Positions 1 to 25,520 of a DNA stretch of 64,000 nucleotides are shown piece by piece (position 1 is the first letter of the stretch; every line of letters starts with the position of its first letter). Below the pieces are notes generated by a model. The model searched no databases, was not told the DNA's origin, and was given only the letters and a program-made list of their open reading frames with translations. The position numbers and the translations under genes are program-made. Source of the stretch: Datnioides undecimradiatus. Taxonomy: Eukaryota; Chordata; Actinopteri; Lobotiformes; Datnioididae. The DNA is taken from positions 2,742,554 through 2,806,553 of the forward strand of contig WARS01000028.1 in assembly GCA_008933995.1 (NCBI GenBank), given 5' to 3'.

Positions 1-2139
1 TCAGGTTTTATTGATCCAAGACTGCAGACTGACCTGTTGTGTTAATTAGTGATTCATGATCAATATCATGATCAGTTTCACACTGAGCTGTTACAGATCC
101 TGCTCTGACCTGACTCTGAGTCAAACACTGCTTAAACTGACTCAGCTCAGCCTCACTCAATGAATTCATCACTAATCGATCGGTTATTGATCGGGTGTGA
201 ACTCTGAAACAATTTTATTCTGTTTGGTTTTAATCAGTTTTAACAAGTTTTAGCAGTTAATTTTTCTGAAATTCTGATTTTTTTAAATCAACATTTCATT
301 AAAAAAAAAAAAAGAGTCAACATAAAAGTAAACATCCAGAAATAATCGATCAGTGGATCAGGAGTCAGTGAAGGGGCTGATGATCATTATTGATTATAAA
401 TCGATTGTTTAAATATTGACAGAAGAGCATTGATCAGATGGAACCAGGTGTTTTAAACTCGGTGAACTTGTGACGTTTGTTTGTTTGTTTGTTAGTGAGC
501 TCGGCCGCGTGTCCGCAGGCTTCCTGCCTCAGACGCGTGTTGGGACGAACACGAATAAACCGTCACAGAGTTTTAAGGCCAGACAAGTCACTGTGACGTC
601 ACGTCCTCTGTCCAATCAGGTCGCCTCCGGCCATTACTTCCTGTTTTCCGTCAGTGTCCTGTTTATTCCAGCTTCCCTTTAAAAACATCTGGTTTTCACA
701 AGTTTTTCAAGTCTCTTCCAGTTTGAGTCGCAGTTTGGAAACAGGTGAAAGACTCAGAGCGGGGTCACGTGACGGCGGGGTCACATGACCAGTGAGTTTC
801 CCCTGAAGGTTCTGGTGCGTTTCATTCATGTCAGAGGTCCTCCCTGCCCCGCATGAGACGGGTGGAGACAGTGAGTCGAGAACCACCTGTTCTCACTCTG
901 ATCATCGTCCTTGTGACGTCTCTCGACCTCCGCACGTTTTAAAGTCTGTGTGACGTGAAACCAGACGCTGCGTTTAAGCCACGTGATGCTGAACACACGT
1001 GAACACACGGTGAAGTGTGTGTGTTTATGAAACGAAGCTCTGAGGTGGCCGCGGTTACCGACACACACCCGCACCAAACTCCTTTATAAAAACAGTTTAA
1101 AACCAGGCTGATGTTTCAACACCAAACTCCAGCAGTGACTGATCGCTTGTTAATCAATCATACAAGGTCGATTTTCATGAAAATAAATCCACATTTACCA
1201 AAACAGCAGCTGCCGAATTAAACTGTGGCTCCAAACGTCTCTTTGTGTTTAAACCTGCAGCCGTGTTGCTCGTCCTGCGCCTGCAAACAAGGTTTATCTT
1301 AAATTTGGTGTTTTTGAAACAGAGTTTGGCGGGAGCGCTGTCACCGAGCAGGTTTCTAATATTAATGTGACGTGAAAATGAAAAATGCCTCACACAGACT
1401 TTAAAACTGATGCAGCTCATCTGAGGCCAAACAAACCTTATAAACCATTTAATAAACATTCAGCTGCGACAGGATCAGCTGGTTCATCTGCTCACTTTGA
1501 ATTATTCTCATGATGTTTGGAGAAAAAGTGTTTCTATGAGAATAAACTGCAAAATGTTTCATTCTCACATCAACACAGTGAAACCACATGTCACCTGCTT
1601 CGGTTTCGCTGTGTGAGCAGCTTCTGTGTGTCTGCGTTACCGGGCTGACTGACTGTCGCCTCGTTGGTAAAAACAATCAGCATCAAGTCAAAACTCTGAA
1701 AATGTCTGACGTCATCAATAAAAACAAGCTGTTTCCTGTTTGTGTGCCAACGAACGTGACGATGATCTGACCGCCGCGAGCTCGTCTCTGGACGGAAGCA
1801 GGAGGCGGGGCTTAGAAGCGGAGCCATCAGTCGAGGTGTCTCAGTGAGTAAAGCAGCAGGATATTTACAAGAACACACACTCTTCACTTCCTTCTCCTTC
1901 CTGGTCAGAGTTCAGCCAATGCCTTTTCACACCGAGGTCATGTGATCCCGACCGTTTCCGTGGAGACGACGCAGGGACGCAGCAGGAGCTGAATAGAAGA
2001 GGAGGCACTTCTGATTGGCTGGTTGGTTTGTGGTCGTCTCCAGCAGATGTTCCTGACACCGGGGGGCGCTGCTGCTGTTGGTGGCCTGATGCAGGAGGCA
2101 CTTGGTAGTGATGCTCTGAGGAGACTGCAGCCGCCGCCG
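1..2139. other. Region downstream of the KIAA0930 stop codon
   Basis: No exon recognised. It probably includes the 3' UTR of the minus-strand KIAA0930 homologue. Reverse-strand AATAAA motifs occur at 667-662, 219-214 and 12-7, and I cannot tell which, if any, is used. A plus-strand A-run lies at 301-313. Confidence 0.5.
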
Positions 2140-11971
<9,832 letters not shown>

Positions 11972-14548
11972 CTCCGAGCTGGGATCATGACAGTCCGGGC
12001 TAACAGCTACCGACGGCACCGGTTCACGGTAGCTGACACACGGCTGAAGAAGGAGCGCAGGAGCAGGGAGGAGGGAGAGGAGGGAGGGGGAGACACACCT
12101 GAAACTAATCCAGAATCAGATCCTCACCGAGGCGCCACAGACTCGCCGGGCCGGTACCGGCCTGCTCTGCTAAGGTACCCGACACAGGAGCAGGAAGGTC
12201 GGGCTGCTGAGGGAGCCTCTGGTCCTTCTGTTGTGCAGATCAGCTGGAAACACCCCTCACACTTCCTGTAACAACACGAGGCTCTTAAAGGGACAGAGCA
12301 CCTGAGCACAGAGCGCAGACAGGTGTCACGGAGAAATCTGTCACCGCCGCAATCAGTGACCTCCGCAGCAACAACAATAATTTCAACACAATCAGACATT
12401 ATTAAAGGATTATACAGTAGAGGAGATACGTACGATAAAATACGTAGAAGTAAAATGTTCAATTACATCGACTACATTTGGAAAGTTTAGTATATTCACA
12501 AAGAATTCACATTTTTGACTTTAATAGTCATTCTTAACGAAACAACACACAAATTGTACTTCGACACCATACCTACTATCGACTGTTATTATATTTTAAA
12601 TACGGCGGTTTATTCAGAAAATGTCTGAATTATCTTCCTGATCCTATAAAGAGGATCTGAATCTTAGTCTGTGGTTCACCGGTGCTCCTCGACTCATGAA
12701 TCAGACGCACCCCTGTTAGCTTTGCTGTTAGGCGGTAGGAGTCAGCCAGAGAGTCCCCGCCCGCCTGACAGAGGGGAGGAGGAAGTCCACAACTTCAACA
12801 TGGACGCTTTAAATGCACTATCGCTTACCTGTTAACCAACTCAGATCTCAGTTCATGTTTGAAACAGGCTTCAGTCTCAGAGGAAGTAGCTTCCGGCTAA
12901 ACTGCAAACTAACCACTGACAAAGCTAGCTAACGTTAGCCGTTACTTACTTCAGTACCTGTTGGAAAATAAAGTGATTAATAATAATGGAATAAAACCCA
13001 TTAGAGCTTCAGGCGCTCAGCTGCGGGATGTGACCGTTGAATCGTGTCATATTTACCGGTTAAATGTGTTTGTTACGGTTTATTTAACGTTACATCCTTC
13101 ACGGTCAGAACAAGACATGATGTTACAGTGAAATCTGTGACGCCATAGAAAGAAACATTGAACTGTGTCATAGTTAAGCAACTTCCGGGATCATAATAAA
13201 GTAAAAACAACACCGAGGTGCGGGCTCGCGGTGGGAAACCGGAAACACTGCTGGGACAGAATCTGATGGGTGACAGAATTCTTCGTTACACCGGTGTTAC
13301 GCTGCAACAAACTCCGCCCGCTCAGGCGCGACCACGTCGCTTAAGAAACGAGTGCAGCCTTTGTTTGAAGACAAAAGATGACGTCATTGTCTCACGAGCT
13401 CCTAACCGTGGCTGCATTCAGGAAACAGAAATGAAGTATTTTACCTTTTTTACGTTGTAGCTTCATTCTGTCCGCTGAAACAACGTGAATAAGAGATGAA
13501 GTATCAAACAAACTGGGTTTGGATGAATTTTATTATTTATTAAGATTCAAATGTTTTTAAAGGTTTAAATCACATCAAAAACACAAAACCTCACATTTTC
13601 TTTCGATTTTCCAACTTTTCCATCTGAAGTGAATATTTCCTGTCTGACTCTCGGATGATGAGCCACAACACACAGTCATTTCTCAGTGATGCTGCAGTTT
13701 GGGTTAACTCGCCTGCTGAATGATGTCACAATTCAACAGTTTAATTACAATTAGATCAGAATAAAACATTAGCAAGGCTACAAAGTCAAAGCCAAATCTG
13801 CAATAAAGTCTCAAATGTTTATTATTTCCTAACTTAAAATGATAACTGATGCCATTTGTGGATAAAGTGCCTTGTTACTGAATGTTTCTCTGTCACATGA
13901 GCAGGCCACAGCTGTGAGATGCACAGGGCTGAGGTCGTGCTGATGGTGGAATGAACAGCTCCTGCACGTGTAGAAGAAATCCTGCGGTCGCTATAGTTTC
14001 AACCACCTGACACATGATGCTCCAGTAAAGCGAATAAGACGAGGTTTGCACAGGGAAAGACGGGAGAAGAAATAGAGACTTTATTTCTGCAAACTGCAAA
14101 ATAAAATCTGAGTGATTATTGAAATGAATGTGGATTTTAACAAACGTCGGCCCGTTGCATATTTCGCTTTGTACTCTTCAAAAAAACATTTGGACTTAAA
14201 AGTCAGAGTTTTCACAACAATTCTGTAAAAATGGTCAGTTTTAAGTCAAAGTTAGGAACCAAAATGTACAACTGAATCTTTTATTTCACGACTCGAGTCC
14301 CCTTTCAGCCTGAAGAGATAAACCTTGACACACAGACAAAGGTGGAAGCTGAAGTTTCCAACGTTTCAAACGTTTCATGTAGTTTTTCTATATTTTTGGC
14401 CTGAGTGAGCTTCCATACAGACCGCTGAGCAGACAGATTGACCTGAACAGGTGTTGAGTCATGTGACTTCAACATGGCGGCTGCCCGTCAGGAATGTTTC
14501 CATCAACAAACACTCGAGTCGTTCACTCTTAAGAAGAAGAAGCGGGAG
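11972..14548. other. Intergenic region between KIAA0930 (5' side) and fbxo7 (3' side)
   Basis: No coding exon recognised. The part nearest KIAA0930 (11972-12200) is GC-rich and likely holds its 5' UTR and promoter. The stretch around 12770-13300 is also CpG-rich and has an ETS-like CTTCCGG (12890-12896), so it may be an alternative promoter. The AT-richer part from 13500 to 14548 lies downstream of the fbxo7 stop and probably carries its 3' UTR. Confidence 0.5.
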
Positions 14549-16563
14549 TCAGATGAAACCTCGCCGGACGTCTGCAGGTCGCCCACCTGGCGGTCCCACT
14601 CTGCGCAGGTCAATCTGGGGTCGTCTGTCCCGAAGCAGGCCGATGGGGTCGTAGCGGGGTTGGGGGAGGAGGCCAGGGGCGAGGTTGGGTCTCTGGTCGT
14701 ACTCCCCCCCGATGATCCCAGGCAGTGGCGGGTAGAGGGGGATGGGGACGGGGTTGAAGATGTCCCGGGGGTGTCGGTGGAGATGAGGGAGCGAGCGGTG
14801 ACGAGTGCGTCGCAGCTCGCGGCGAAGTTTGTAAAAGTGTTTGTAAAGCTGAGAAAAAACAAGTGAAAACACTTCAACTCTCCGGCTCCCCGGACTGATC
14901 AAGATCGACTGATCAATAATGAAGATTATCGACTGATCGATTGTTTGTCGGTGATGATGCTGCTCACCTCCTTCCAGTCTGTGTCTCTCGGTCTGTTGGG
15001 ATCCGGATCTGAAACCAAAACACAGACGGGTTCATCGACATCATCGATTATCGGGGACACTCCTGCTCTCAGGTCACCTGAGCCTCACCTGAGAAGTCCC
15101 GACGGAACAGGTGTCTCCACAGTGAGGAGTCGGCCGTGGCGGCGTTGAAGCGTCTGCAGACCGAAGACAGCCTGACCACGGAGCAAACGTCGAGCAGCCG
15201 CAGGACTCGGAGGAGCAGCTCCGGAGGGAGAGCAGCCAGACCGAACGCCACCGGCAACGCCATCGCTGGAGACACGGTGAGACGACAGAGACGCCATGGT
15301 CACCTCAGAACTGCCATGCTAACTTAGCCTCGTGCTAACTTAGCTTTGTGTTAATGCAGCCGTGCACTAATTTAGCTTAATGCTAACCAAATCTTGTGGT
15401 ACTTTGTAATAACTTAGCTTCATGCTAACTTTGTAGTCCAGCTGACAGATCAGCACTGTCTGATGTCGATCAGTCTGTTCACTGTTCAGCTGATAGCGCC
15501 TGGGATCAGTTAGCTTAGCATAATCAGGTGTTTCTTTCATTACAGACTGAACAACACTGAGTCTCTCTGCAGAAACTCAAACTAACTCATTTACAGATTT
15601 CTCTTTGAATCATTCTGCTTCCTGTTTACATAACTGATTGCTCCTGATTGGACAGAGCTTCAGATGTCTCCTAGCAACAGACAGATGCATCAGTCAGCAT
15701 CATCAGCGGAGACATCTGTGGAGGTTAAATGGTGACAGTCACCGTAATTAATGCAGCACTTCCACGTTTATTTTAATCACTGTATAATTTAATAATTTCT
15801 CTTTTACCTGAAATGTTGTTTTCAGTAATTGTGTCGTCCTGTGAGTAAACACCTGATATCAGCTGATTGGCTGCACGATGACGAAGGTCTTTACCTTCTC
15901 GGGCAGCAGCGATCAGTGGGTACGCCAGCTGGTCTTTGAACAGTCGGGACAGTTTGCTGAGCTCTCTGAAGGCTGCGGCTGCACTTTCACCTGAACACAA
16001 CAGACGCGAGGTCAGCTGAGAAGCTCGTCACAGACAAAGCCGTCTCATCGACCAATCAGAGCCCTACCTGGACACCCGTCGGTCACGTAGCTGCGTGGAT
16101 TCAGACAGAGTTTGCGCACAGCATCGACCGTTTGGTTCACCTTCAGAGTCGCTGCAGGATGGAGAGGAAACATAAAAAGTTCATGTTCAGCCTCGAAGCT
16201 CAGTCGCCTCGGTTACAGGAAGCTTAAATCACAACAGAGGAATGCAACATAAACCTGCTTTTAATGTGTTTTATCACGTTTACATCATGTTTACATCACG
16301 TTAACAAGCTGGAAACACATTTAATCTAAAAACAACTAATAATCCTGACTTCATGTCCCGTAACAGTTTCTCTGTCTGGTGTGCTTAGTTTCCTCTGACC
16401 GTGCTGCAGCAGAGACTCACCGTTGATGACGAGCACGGGGCCCATGCACACACACACCACCATGGCCAGGCTGCTGTCACACAGGGGATGAGTGTACTGC
16501 AGCTTATAGACTCCAGCTGACCTCCACCCTGCAGGCATCTGCCCAGCCCTCAGCTCGCTGCCC

Positions 16564-16599
<36 letters not shown>

Positions 16600-17897
16600 G
16601 GTTGAATTCACCCCTCATTGTCACCGTGGGAACCACTCAGTGTCTGCAGCCTCACCTGAGGAACAAACCCAGTCTCGAGCATCAGCAGGTGTACTGCTAC
16701 GACGACGGCGTCACTGGGACTGCTGGCCTGCGCCGAGTGGTAGAGCAGCTCCAGAGACAGAGGAGCCTGACCCTCCTCCGCCTCGCTGCACAGCATCGGC
16801 TCCCAGCTGCAGGCCACGGGGTCAGAGGTCAACATGTCTGCCACGGGGTCAGAGGTTAACATGTCTGCGTGGTCTGCATCTGTGGTGTCGGCTGCACGGC
16901 TGCTGCTGCAGGCCTGCTGATCACACACACACACACACACAAACACACTGCATCACAGACTGTATGAAATCATGGGTGGAGCCGCTGTGACATCATCATC
17001 CAGAGCTTCCTGCAGAGCGACTGAAGCTCGGTGTGTGGTGGATCTGGACGTCGGCCATCTTGGCAGCGTGTAATGTTGCCTAACTCCCTGTTAATCCAAA
17101 TGATGGTCACAGAGGTGTCAGGTGGGCGGCGGTGAGGCGGGGCTGAATGACGCATGGTCGCTGAAACATGGCAGACAGCTGGCAGATAGCTGTCAGTCAA
17201 AGAAGCCCCGCCCCTTCATTCTGCATAACTTCAGGTGTTAATCTGATTTAAAGCAGTGAGTTCTATATAAATTCAGCCCGTACAGTCGTCATGAACGGGG
17301 AAACTAGCTGCAGAGACCAAACCGTTGTTTGTACCAGGCTGTAAACATGTTTACTGCTGCATTTTAACATGGGGGTCTATGGGGACTGACTCGCTGCTGG
17401 AGCCTCTGGTGGACGCTCAGGGAACTGCAGCTCTGACGCTGCAGCTGCAGGGTTCAGCCCCAGTTTTCTCACCTGGTTGGACGTCACATCAGCAGCCTGT
17501 TGGTTCTGCTCTCTGCTCTGCTTCTCTGTGGACTGGGAGCTGGTGGAGGCTTCGGCGGCTGCAGACTCGGGCAGGATGATGCAGATCAGATCTCCGGAGA
17601 CGATGCCGCAGGAGGACAGAGTCTGTCCGGTGTCTGACAGAAGCTCTGAGCCGTTCAGAGACAAACTGAAGTGTGTTTCTGCACTGAGAGACAAACACAG
17701 CAGGATATAAAACATCTTCACTTCATATTCACTCGTCTGTCAACACTCGTGTTTTACTCAGAAAGTCTCTCTGACCTCAGACCGTGTGAAGACAAGACCG
17801 TCTCCCTGATGTGGTCCACGAGCTGTGTCAGACTGGGATCTTGTCCCAGTAACTCCACCCGGCTCGTCTGCCGCCCGATCCGAACTCGCAGCTTCAT
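14549..17897 (-). CDS. fbxo7: F-box only protein 7 (Fbxo7), 9 coding exons
   Basis: Exons: 17897-17776, 17683-17473, 16916-16656, 16562-16421, 16151-16068, 15990-15895, 15265-15089, 15008-14968, 14848-14549, giving 477 aa. Fbxo7 is the substrate receptor of an SCF (Skp1-Cul1-F-box) ubiquitin ligase. In mammals it also binds PI31 and acts in PINK1/Parkin mitophagy (family knowledge). Domain order fits: an N-terminal ubiquitin-like fold starting [10 protein letters not shown] and ending near [12 protein letters not shown] (1-~85); a variable linker; an FP/PI31-like domain (~165-300) with [34 protein letters not shown] and [12 protein letters not shown]; the F-box in exon 7 (~312-358, [20 protein letters not shown]); and a Pro/Arg-rich tail with [11 protein letters not shown]. 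Human FBXO7 is 522 aa; the shortfall is mainly in the linker and tail. Exon 3 carries an in-frame 9-residue duplication. Its acceptor is ambiguous by one CAG (start 16916 or 16913). The gene is head to head with rtcb. Confidence 0.96.
16563..16601. repeat. (CA)n/(CG)n tract abutting the fbxo7 exon 4 acceptor
   Basis: On the fbxo7 strand this reads (TG)n(CG)n CAG, directly against exon 4 (first base 16562). It stands where a pyrimidine tract would normally be. Confidence 0.9.
16815..16868 (-). repeat. 27-bp in-frame tandem duplication in fbxo7 exon 3
   Basis: Two adjacent 27-bp units differ at one position and encode ADMLTSDPV twice, in the linker just before the FP domain. Exact boundaries may shift by a few bases because the unit is cyclic. 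It preserves the frame. Confidence 0.9.
16961..17457. mobile_element. ~500-bp dispersed repeat, copy 1, filling fbxo7 intron 2
   Basis: The reverse complement of this block recurs at 57806-58304 with very high identity, and a stretch of over 200 bp looks identical by eye. It begins 15 bp after the exon 2 donor and ends about 45 bp before the exon 3 acceptor, so roughly 89% of the 556-bp intron is repeat. I see no terminal inverted repeats, poly-A tail or open frame of note. It contains a TATATAA-like motif. The class is undetermined: non-autonomous, possibly a SINE, a MITE or a solo fragment. Confidence 0.85.
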
Positions 17898-19909
17898 GCT
17901 GGAGGCGACAGATGGGATGAGGTGAAGCTGCTGAGTGAAACCGGTTTCTGTGTTCAGCCCTGCTGGGTGGGAATCTATCAGCTCATGTCAGATGTTAAAC
18001 CTTCATCTGTTTGTTTCAGTGACTGAGCTGAAATCTGATGAAGGTTAACGGAGTCTGCTGCTCGGGTTGGATAAGTCTGCAGCGACACGCAGCTTCAGCA
18101 GCGTGAGGGGAGACTGTGACATGTTGGAGCAGGAAGCGTCACAGCTTGGACGCTGTGTCAGCGCGTTTCAGCAGAATCTGATTTGGCTGAAATCGCCGGT
18201 TTTCTAAGAAAAACAACTCTGAGCACGTTTATTTGTCTCATTAACTACTACGAATAATCTGTGTGAAGTTATAACTTAATATACGAACTTGTGCAAAATC
18301 TCCATAAACTTTAAGTTCTTAATAATGAAATTACAGAAAAACTGACTCTCATCATGAATCTTCATTGACCAACTTTCTGCTGAGTCACCAGTCAGCCTGA
18401 GCTCTGCAGCCTCAAACCGTTTTATTCATTTAACTCGGTTCATTAACCTTCAGCCACAGTCACATCAAACAAACCGGATGATTATTAACGAACGAACTGA
18501 GGCGGAAACAGATTCAGCAGGAAAACAAACAACAATAATAAAATAAATTCTGTTTGTTTTAAATAAAAACCTGATGTTTCGTTTTCGTTTCTGGCTCCAA
18601 ACGTTTTAGTCGAGCTGCTACGTAACAGTGAAGTCAGCTGACTAACGCTGACTAACGTTAACTAACTAACTAGCTAACTAGCTGGTTAACTGGTTGACCC
18701 GTGTCTTCCGGCTTAGTTAGTTCGCCTGGTTAACGTTTGGTTGCTGGAAGCCGTGAGACCGGCAAGTGCGGACTCACCTGAGGAATCACAGTTTTGAAGT
18801 GAAGTGAAGCTCGCTGCTGCTGTTTCCTGCTGCAAACACTGAAACCTGCTGCGTCAACTTCCGCCGCCACACGCACAGCTTCCGGTTAGCGAAAGTTAGA
18901 TTTCAAAATAATTTAAAAAAAAAAACTTTATTTAAAAATAAAATCGGAATATTTCTGTGTATTCAGAAACACTTCATTAAAATAGTTGCTTGGTTAACAG
19001 ATACTACTTTTGTGTGTTTGATTTGATTTAATGACTCATTGGGGGTGTGTCTATGTTTGTGTGTGTGTGTTTGTATGTGTGTGACTTTTAACATCCAGCT
19101 AAATGTTAACAACCCATTTCACATTCATATACAATCATATTTTAATTATATTTTCCTAAATAATAAAGTTACAACAGTATTTTCCTCTCATATATAATCC
19201 AACATTAACAGTGTTTAATCCTGCTGTGTGTAGCTGGGAGAAGGAGCAATGTTATTGCTGACAGTGTGATGATGAATACGATCCAACTTAATTAATTTCT
19301 AATTGACAACGATAAGAAACTTTATTTATTAATAACTTGTTAAAACAAAGTACAAGGTGAAGAACATAAATAATTAAATATACATTAAATAAATCGTTAA
19401 GAAATAAAAATGAAGACAATAAATGATAAAACATATTATATACAGTAAACAAAACAAAAGCTCACAAGAAACCAAATGTGCTGTTTGTGTTCATTTAAAA
19501 ATACGTATTGTTTTATTCTGAAGGCCACTGGTTCAGCTTCCGGCTGCACTTGGATCGTTTCTTCTGAACTTGACTGACATGGTTGACTACAACTACGGCA
19601 AGCGAGTTGTTTAGTTCTCCAACAGTCCAACTTATAAGCACAATAAAAAGTAAAACATAAAATGATATAAAACAATTAAACGGGCCCCGTTATTGTATCT
19701 GCAGTTTTATTAAAACAGACAAACTTTGACTTTTTCTTTCAGTTTTTATTTATAGTTATTTTTTAATGCGTCATCCCCAAATTGAAAACCGCGTTTTGCT
19801 GTCAAAACGCTCGCGGGCTCCCGTAGCGCTGGGACTGCTGTTGGCATCAGGCAGCCGGTGAAGCCCAGCAGCGTTAAACAGAGTCACATCAGCGCTTCGT
19901 GGTGGAAAG
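17898..19909. promoter_or_regulatory. Divergent fbxo7/rtcb intergenic region
   Basis: 2.0 kb separate the two start codons. The likely fbxo7 promoter is around 18840-18900 (ETS-like motifs, GC-rich). The likely rtcb transcription start is around 19800-19880, which is GC-rich just before the ATG. The middle (18900-19780) is AT-rich with a short TG tract near 19050-19080 and no exon that I can recognise. Confidence 0.5.
18778..18890 (-). other. fbxo7: Candidate non-coding first exon of fbxo7
   Basis: On the minus strand a strong donor (CTCAG then GTGAGT) ends at 18778. Upstream is GC-rich sequence with ETS-like CTTCCG motifs (about 18855-18885). A pyrimidine-rich acceptor ending CTCCAG sits one base before the fbxo7 ATG at 17897. 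Together these suggest a 5' UTR exon spliced to the first coding exon. The 5' boundary is approximate. Confidence 0.5.
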
Positions 19910-23742
<3,833 letters not shown>

Positions 23743-23894
23743 GCGCTCTGAGACAGTTCACCCCGCTGAAAACACCCGAGAGACTTCAGACAAAGATGTT
23801 TGTTCTGTTTCCGTACGAAAAGAGTTTACGTTGAAGATCAGAAAGAAGAGATTTAATTTCAAACGTTTTTTGTGTTTCTGCCAAATCTGATCCA

Positions 23895-23900
23895 AATAAA
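23895..23900 (+). terminator. rtcb: Polyadenylation signal AATAAA of rtcb
   Basis: A canonical AATAAA lies 153 bp past the rtcb stop codon, followed by T/GT-rich sequence. It implies a short 3' UTR. Confidence 0.75.
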
Positions 23901-24559
23901 GTCGGACGCTTCAAATCAAACGTGAAAAACATTAATCATTTGTTTCAAATTGTTTTTATCCCAATGAGAAAATCTGTGAAGCCTCAGTTTGAGGCTGAAC
24001 TCATCAGCACACTGATGATAAACCAACAGTATCTAATATTATATTAAGTGTAAATTAAACTTAAATACTTGAGTAAATGTACTTTACTCTGATTTATGTT
24101 CTCATGGTTTTCTTTATTAAAGTCATTAAACACTGATCAATGATCAATAACAGCAGGTTTGATGATTAGTAAACACTTTATTGGTTCTAACAGATGCTCT
24201 AACAGAGGGTTCATCTCCATATCAAAAGAAAAACAAAACGAATCAACACATTTCACCGTCAAACAAAATTCATGGTTTGGCAGGTTGTTCCTCGGCCACA
24301 GCGTCTCCCCTCAGGAGAAACTCGTCAAACGAAGCCGAACGTCTGATCTCGACTTCTAATGTGTAAGGGAACAGGGTCACGTGACGGCATCGCATCAGGT
24401 GTGTGTGAGATTCAAGCTGATTGGCTGATGCGACAGGTAAGCCAGGTGCAGATGCAGAGCCCGCTGTGTGTTTTAGTGTTTGAACAGGTGTTCAGCGTGT
24501 GACGTGAGAAACTAAAGCTCAACATCTGGTAAAAAATATGCACATGATCTGTGAGTGAG

Positions 24560-25520
24560 CCCTGTTGGGGAGGTAATTAGCCTAGCATAGCTTAGCTTAG
24601 CTTAGCAGCAGTCCTGTTTAAAGCACACATTTTGGATTTTACATTTGTTTGAGTTCAACTTATAACAGAAGATGAAACAGGTTAAACTTTGTATTTCTGA
24701 CCTCTGACAGAGCAAAGCTAACAGTTTCCCCTTGATTCCAGTCTTTATGCTAAGCTAGGCTAACCACGCCCTGAACACACAGACGAGATAAAGTTACTGA
24801 ACTGTTCTGTGAACAAATCACCTTAGCACAGATTTGAATAACCTCCTGAGTCGAGGCGGTAAATTTCATTTTTTATAGCCAAAAAAAAAAAAAACCTGAT
24901 TTAAAAGTCGTGTGGTGTTTTGGCGGGAAATCCAGTTACTCATCCTTTTACATTTATAAAAGGTGAATATTTATATTTCTATATATGATAATCACTTCCA
25001 ACTCTGCCCGTGCACTGCAGAGACAGGCTTTACCCAGTCTTAGCACAACGACTGGATGCAGGGGGAAAGTGCTAGCCTAGCTCGGTCCATGGTAAAGTGG
25101 ACAGGTGTGTGATTCACCTGCAGGTAGAGAAACAAACATAGAAACAATGTGAAGTCGATTAAAGTCAAAACATCGGTTTACAGCACGGAGACGTCCTGGG
25201 TGTTTGTAGCCTGGTGCAGCTGGAAGCACAGACAAACTGTTAGCCAGGGTAGCTACAAAAAAGCTAGCAACATGATGCTAGCTGTTTGTTGCAGTTTGTC
25301 ATGGGTGCTATGCAAATATGCACTAGTTAGCTTAGCACAAAGACTGGAAAGGGGCCACATTTAGCATGTGCACTTGTGATATGTTTGCTATGCTAAGCTA
25401 AACCATTCTGGTATATACTGCTAGTTAACATGACAACTAAACATGCTAAATAGTTATTGAACAGGTTTTGCTTTTGCTTCCAGTCTTTATGCTAAGCTAA
25501 TGCTAATCCATCTGCTCTTG
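24560..25520. repeat. Cluster of TAGC-rich dispersed repeats
   Basis: Several copies, in both orientations, of a motif with the core TTAGCATAAAGACTGGAA, followed by AG-rich sequence and AAACTGTTAGC. Examples: reverse orientation near 24735-24765 and 25480-25505, forward near 25035-25080 and 25330-25350. Related copies occur near 11340, 29140 and 63105. The cluster lies between the converging rtcb and xpot genes. Confidence 0.75.
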
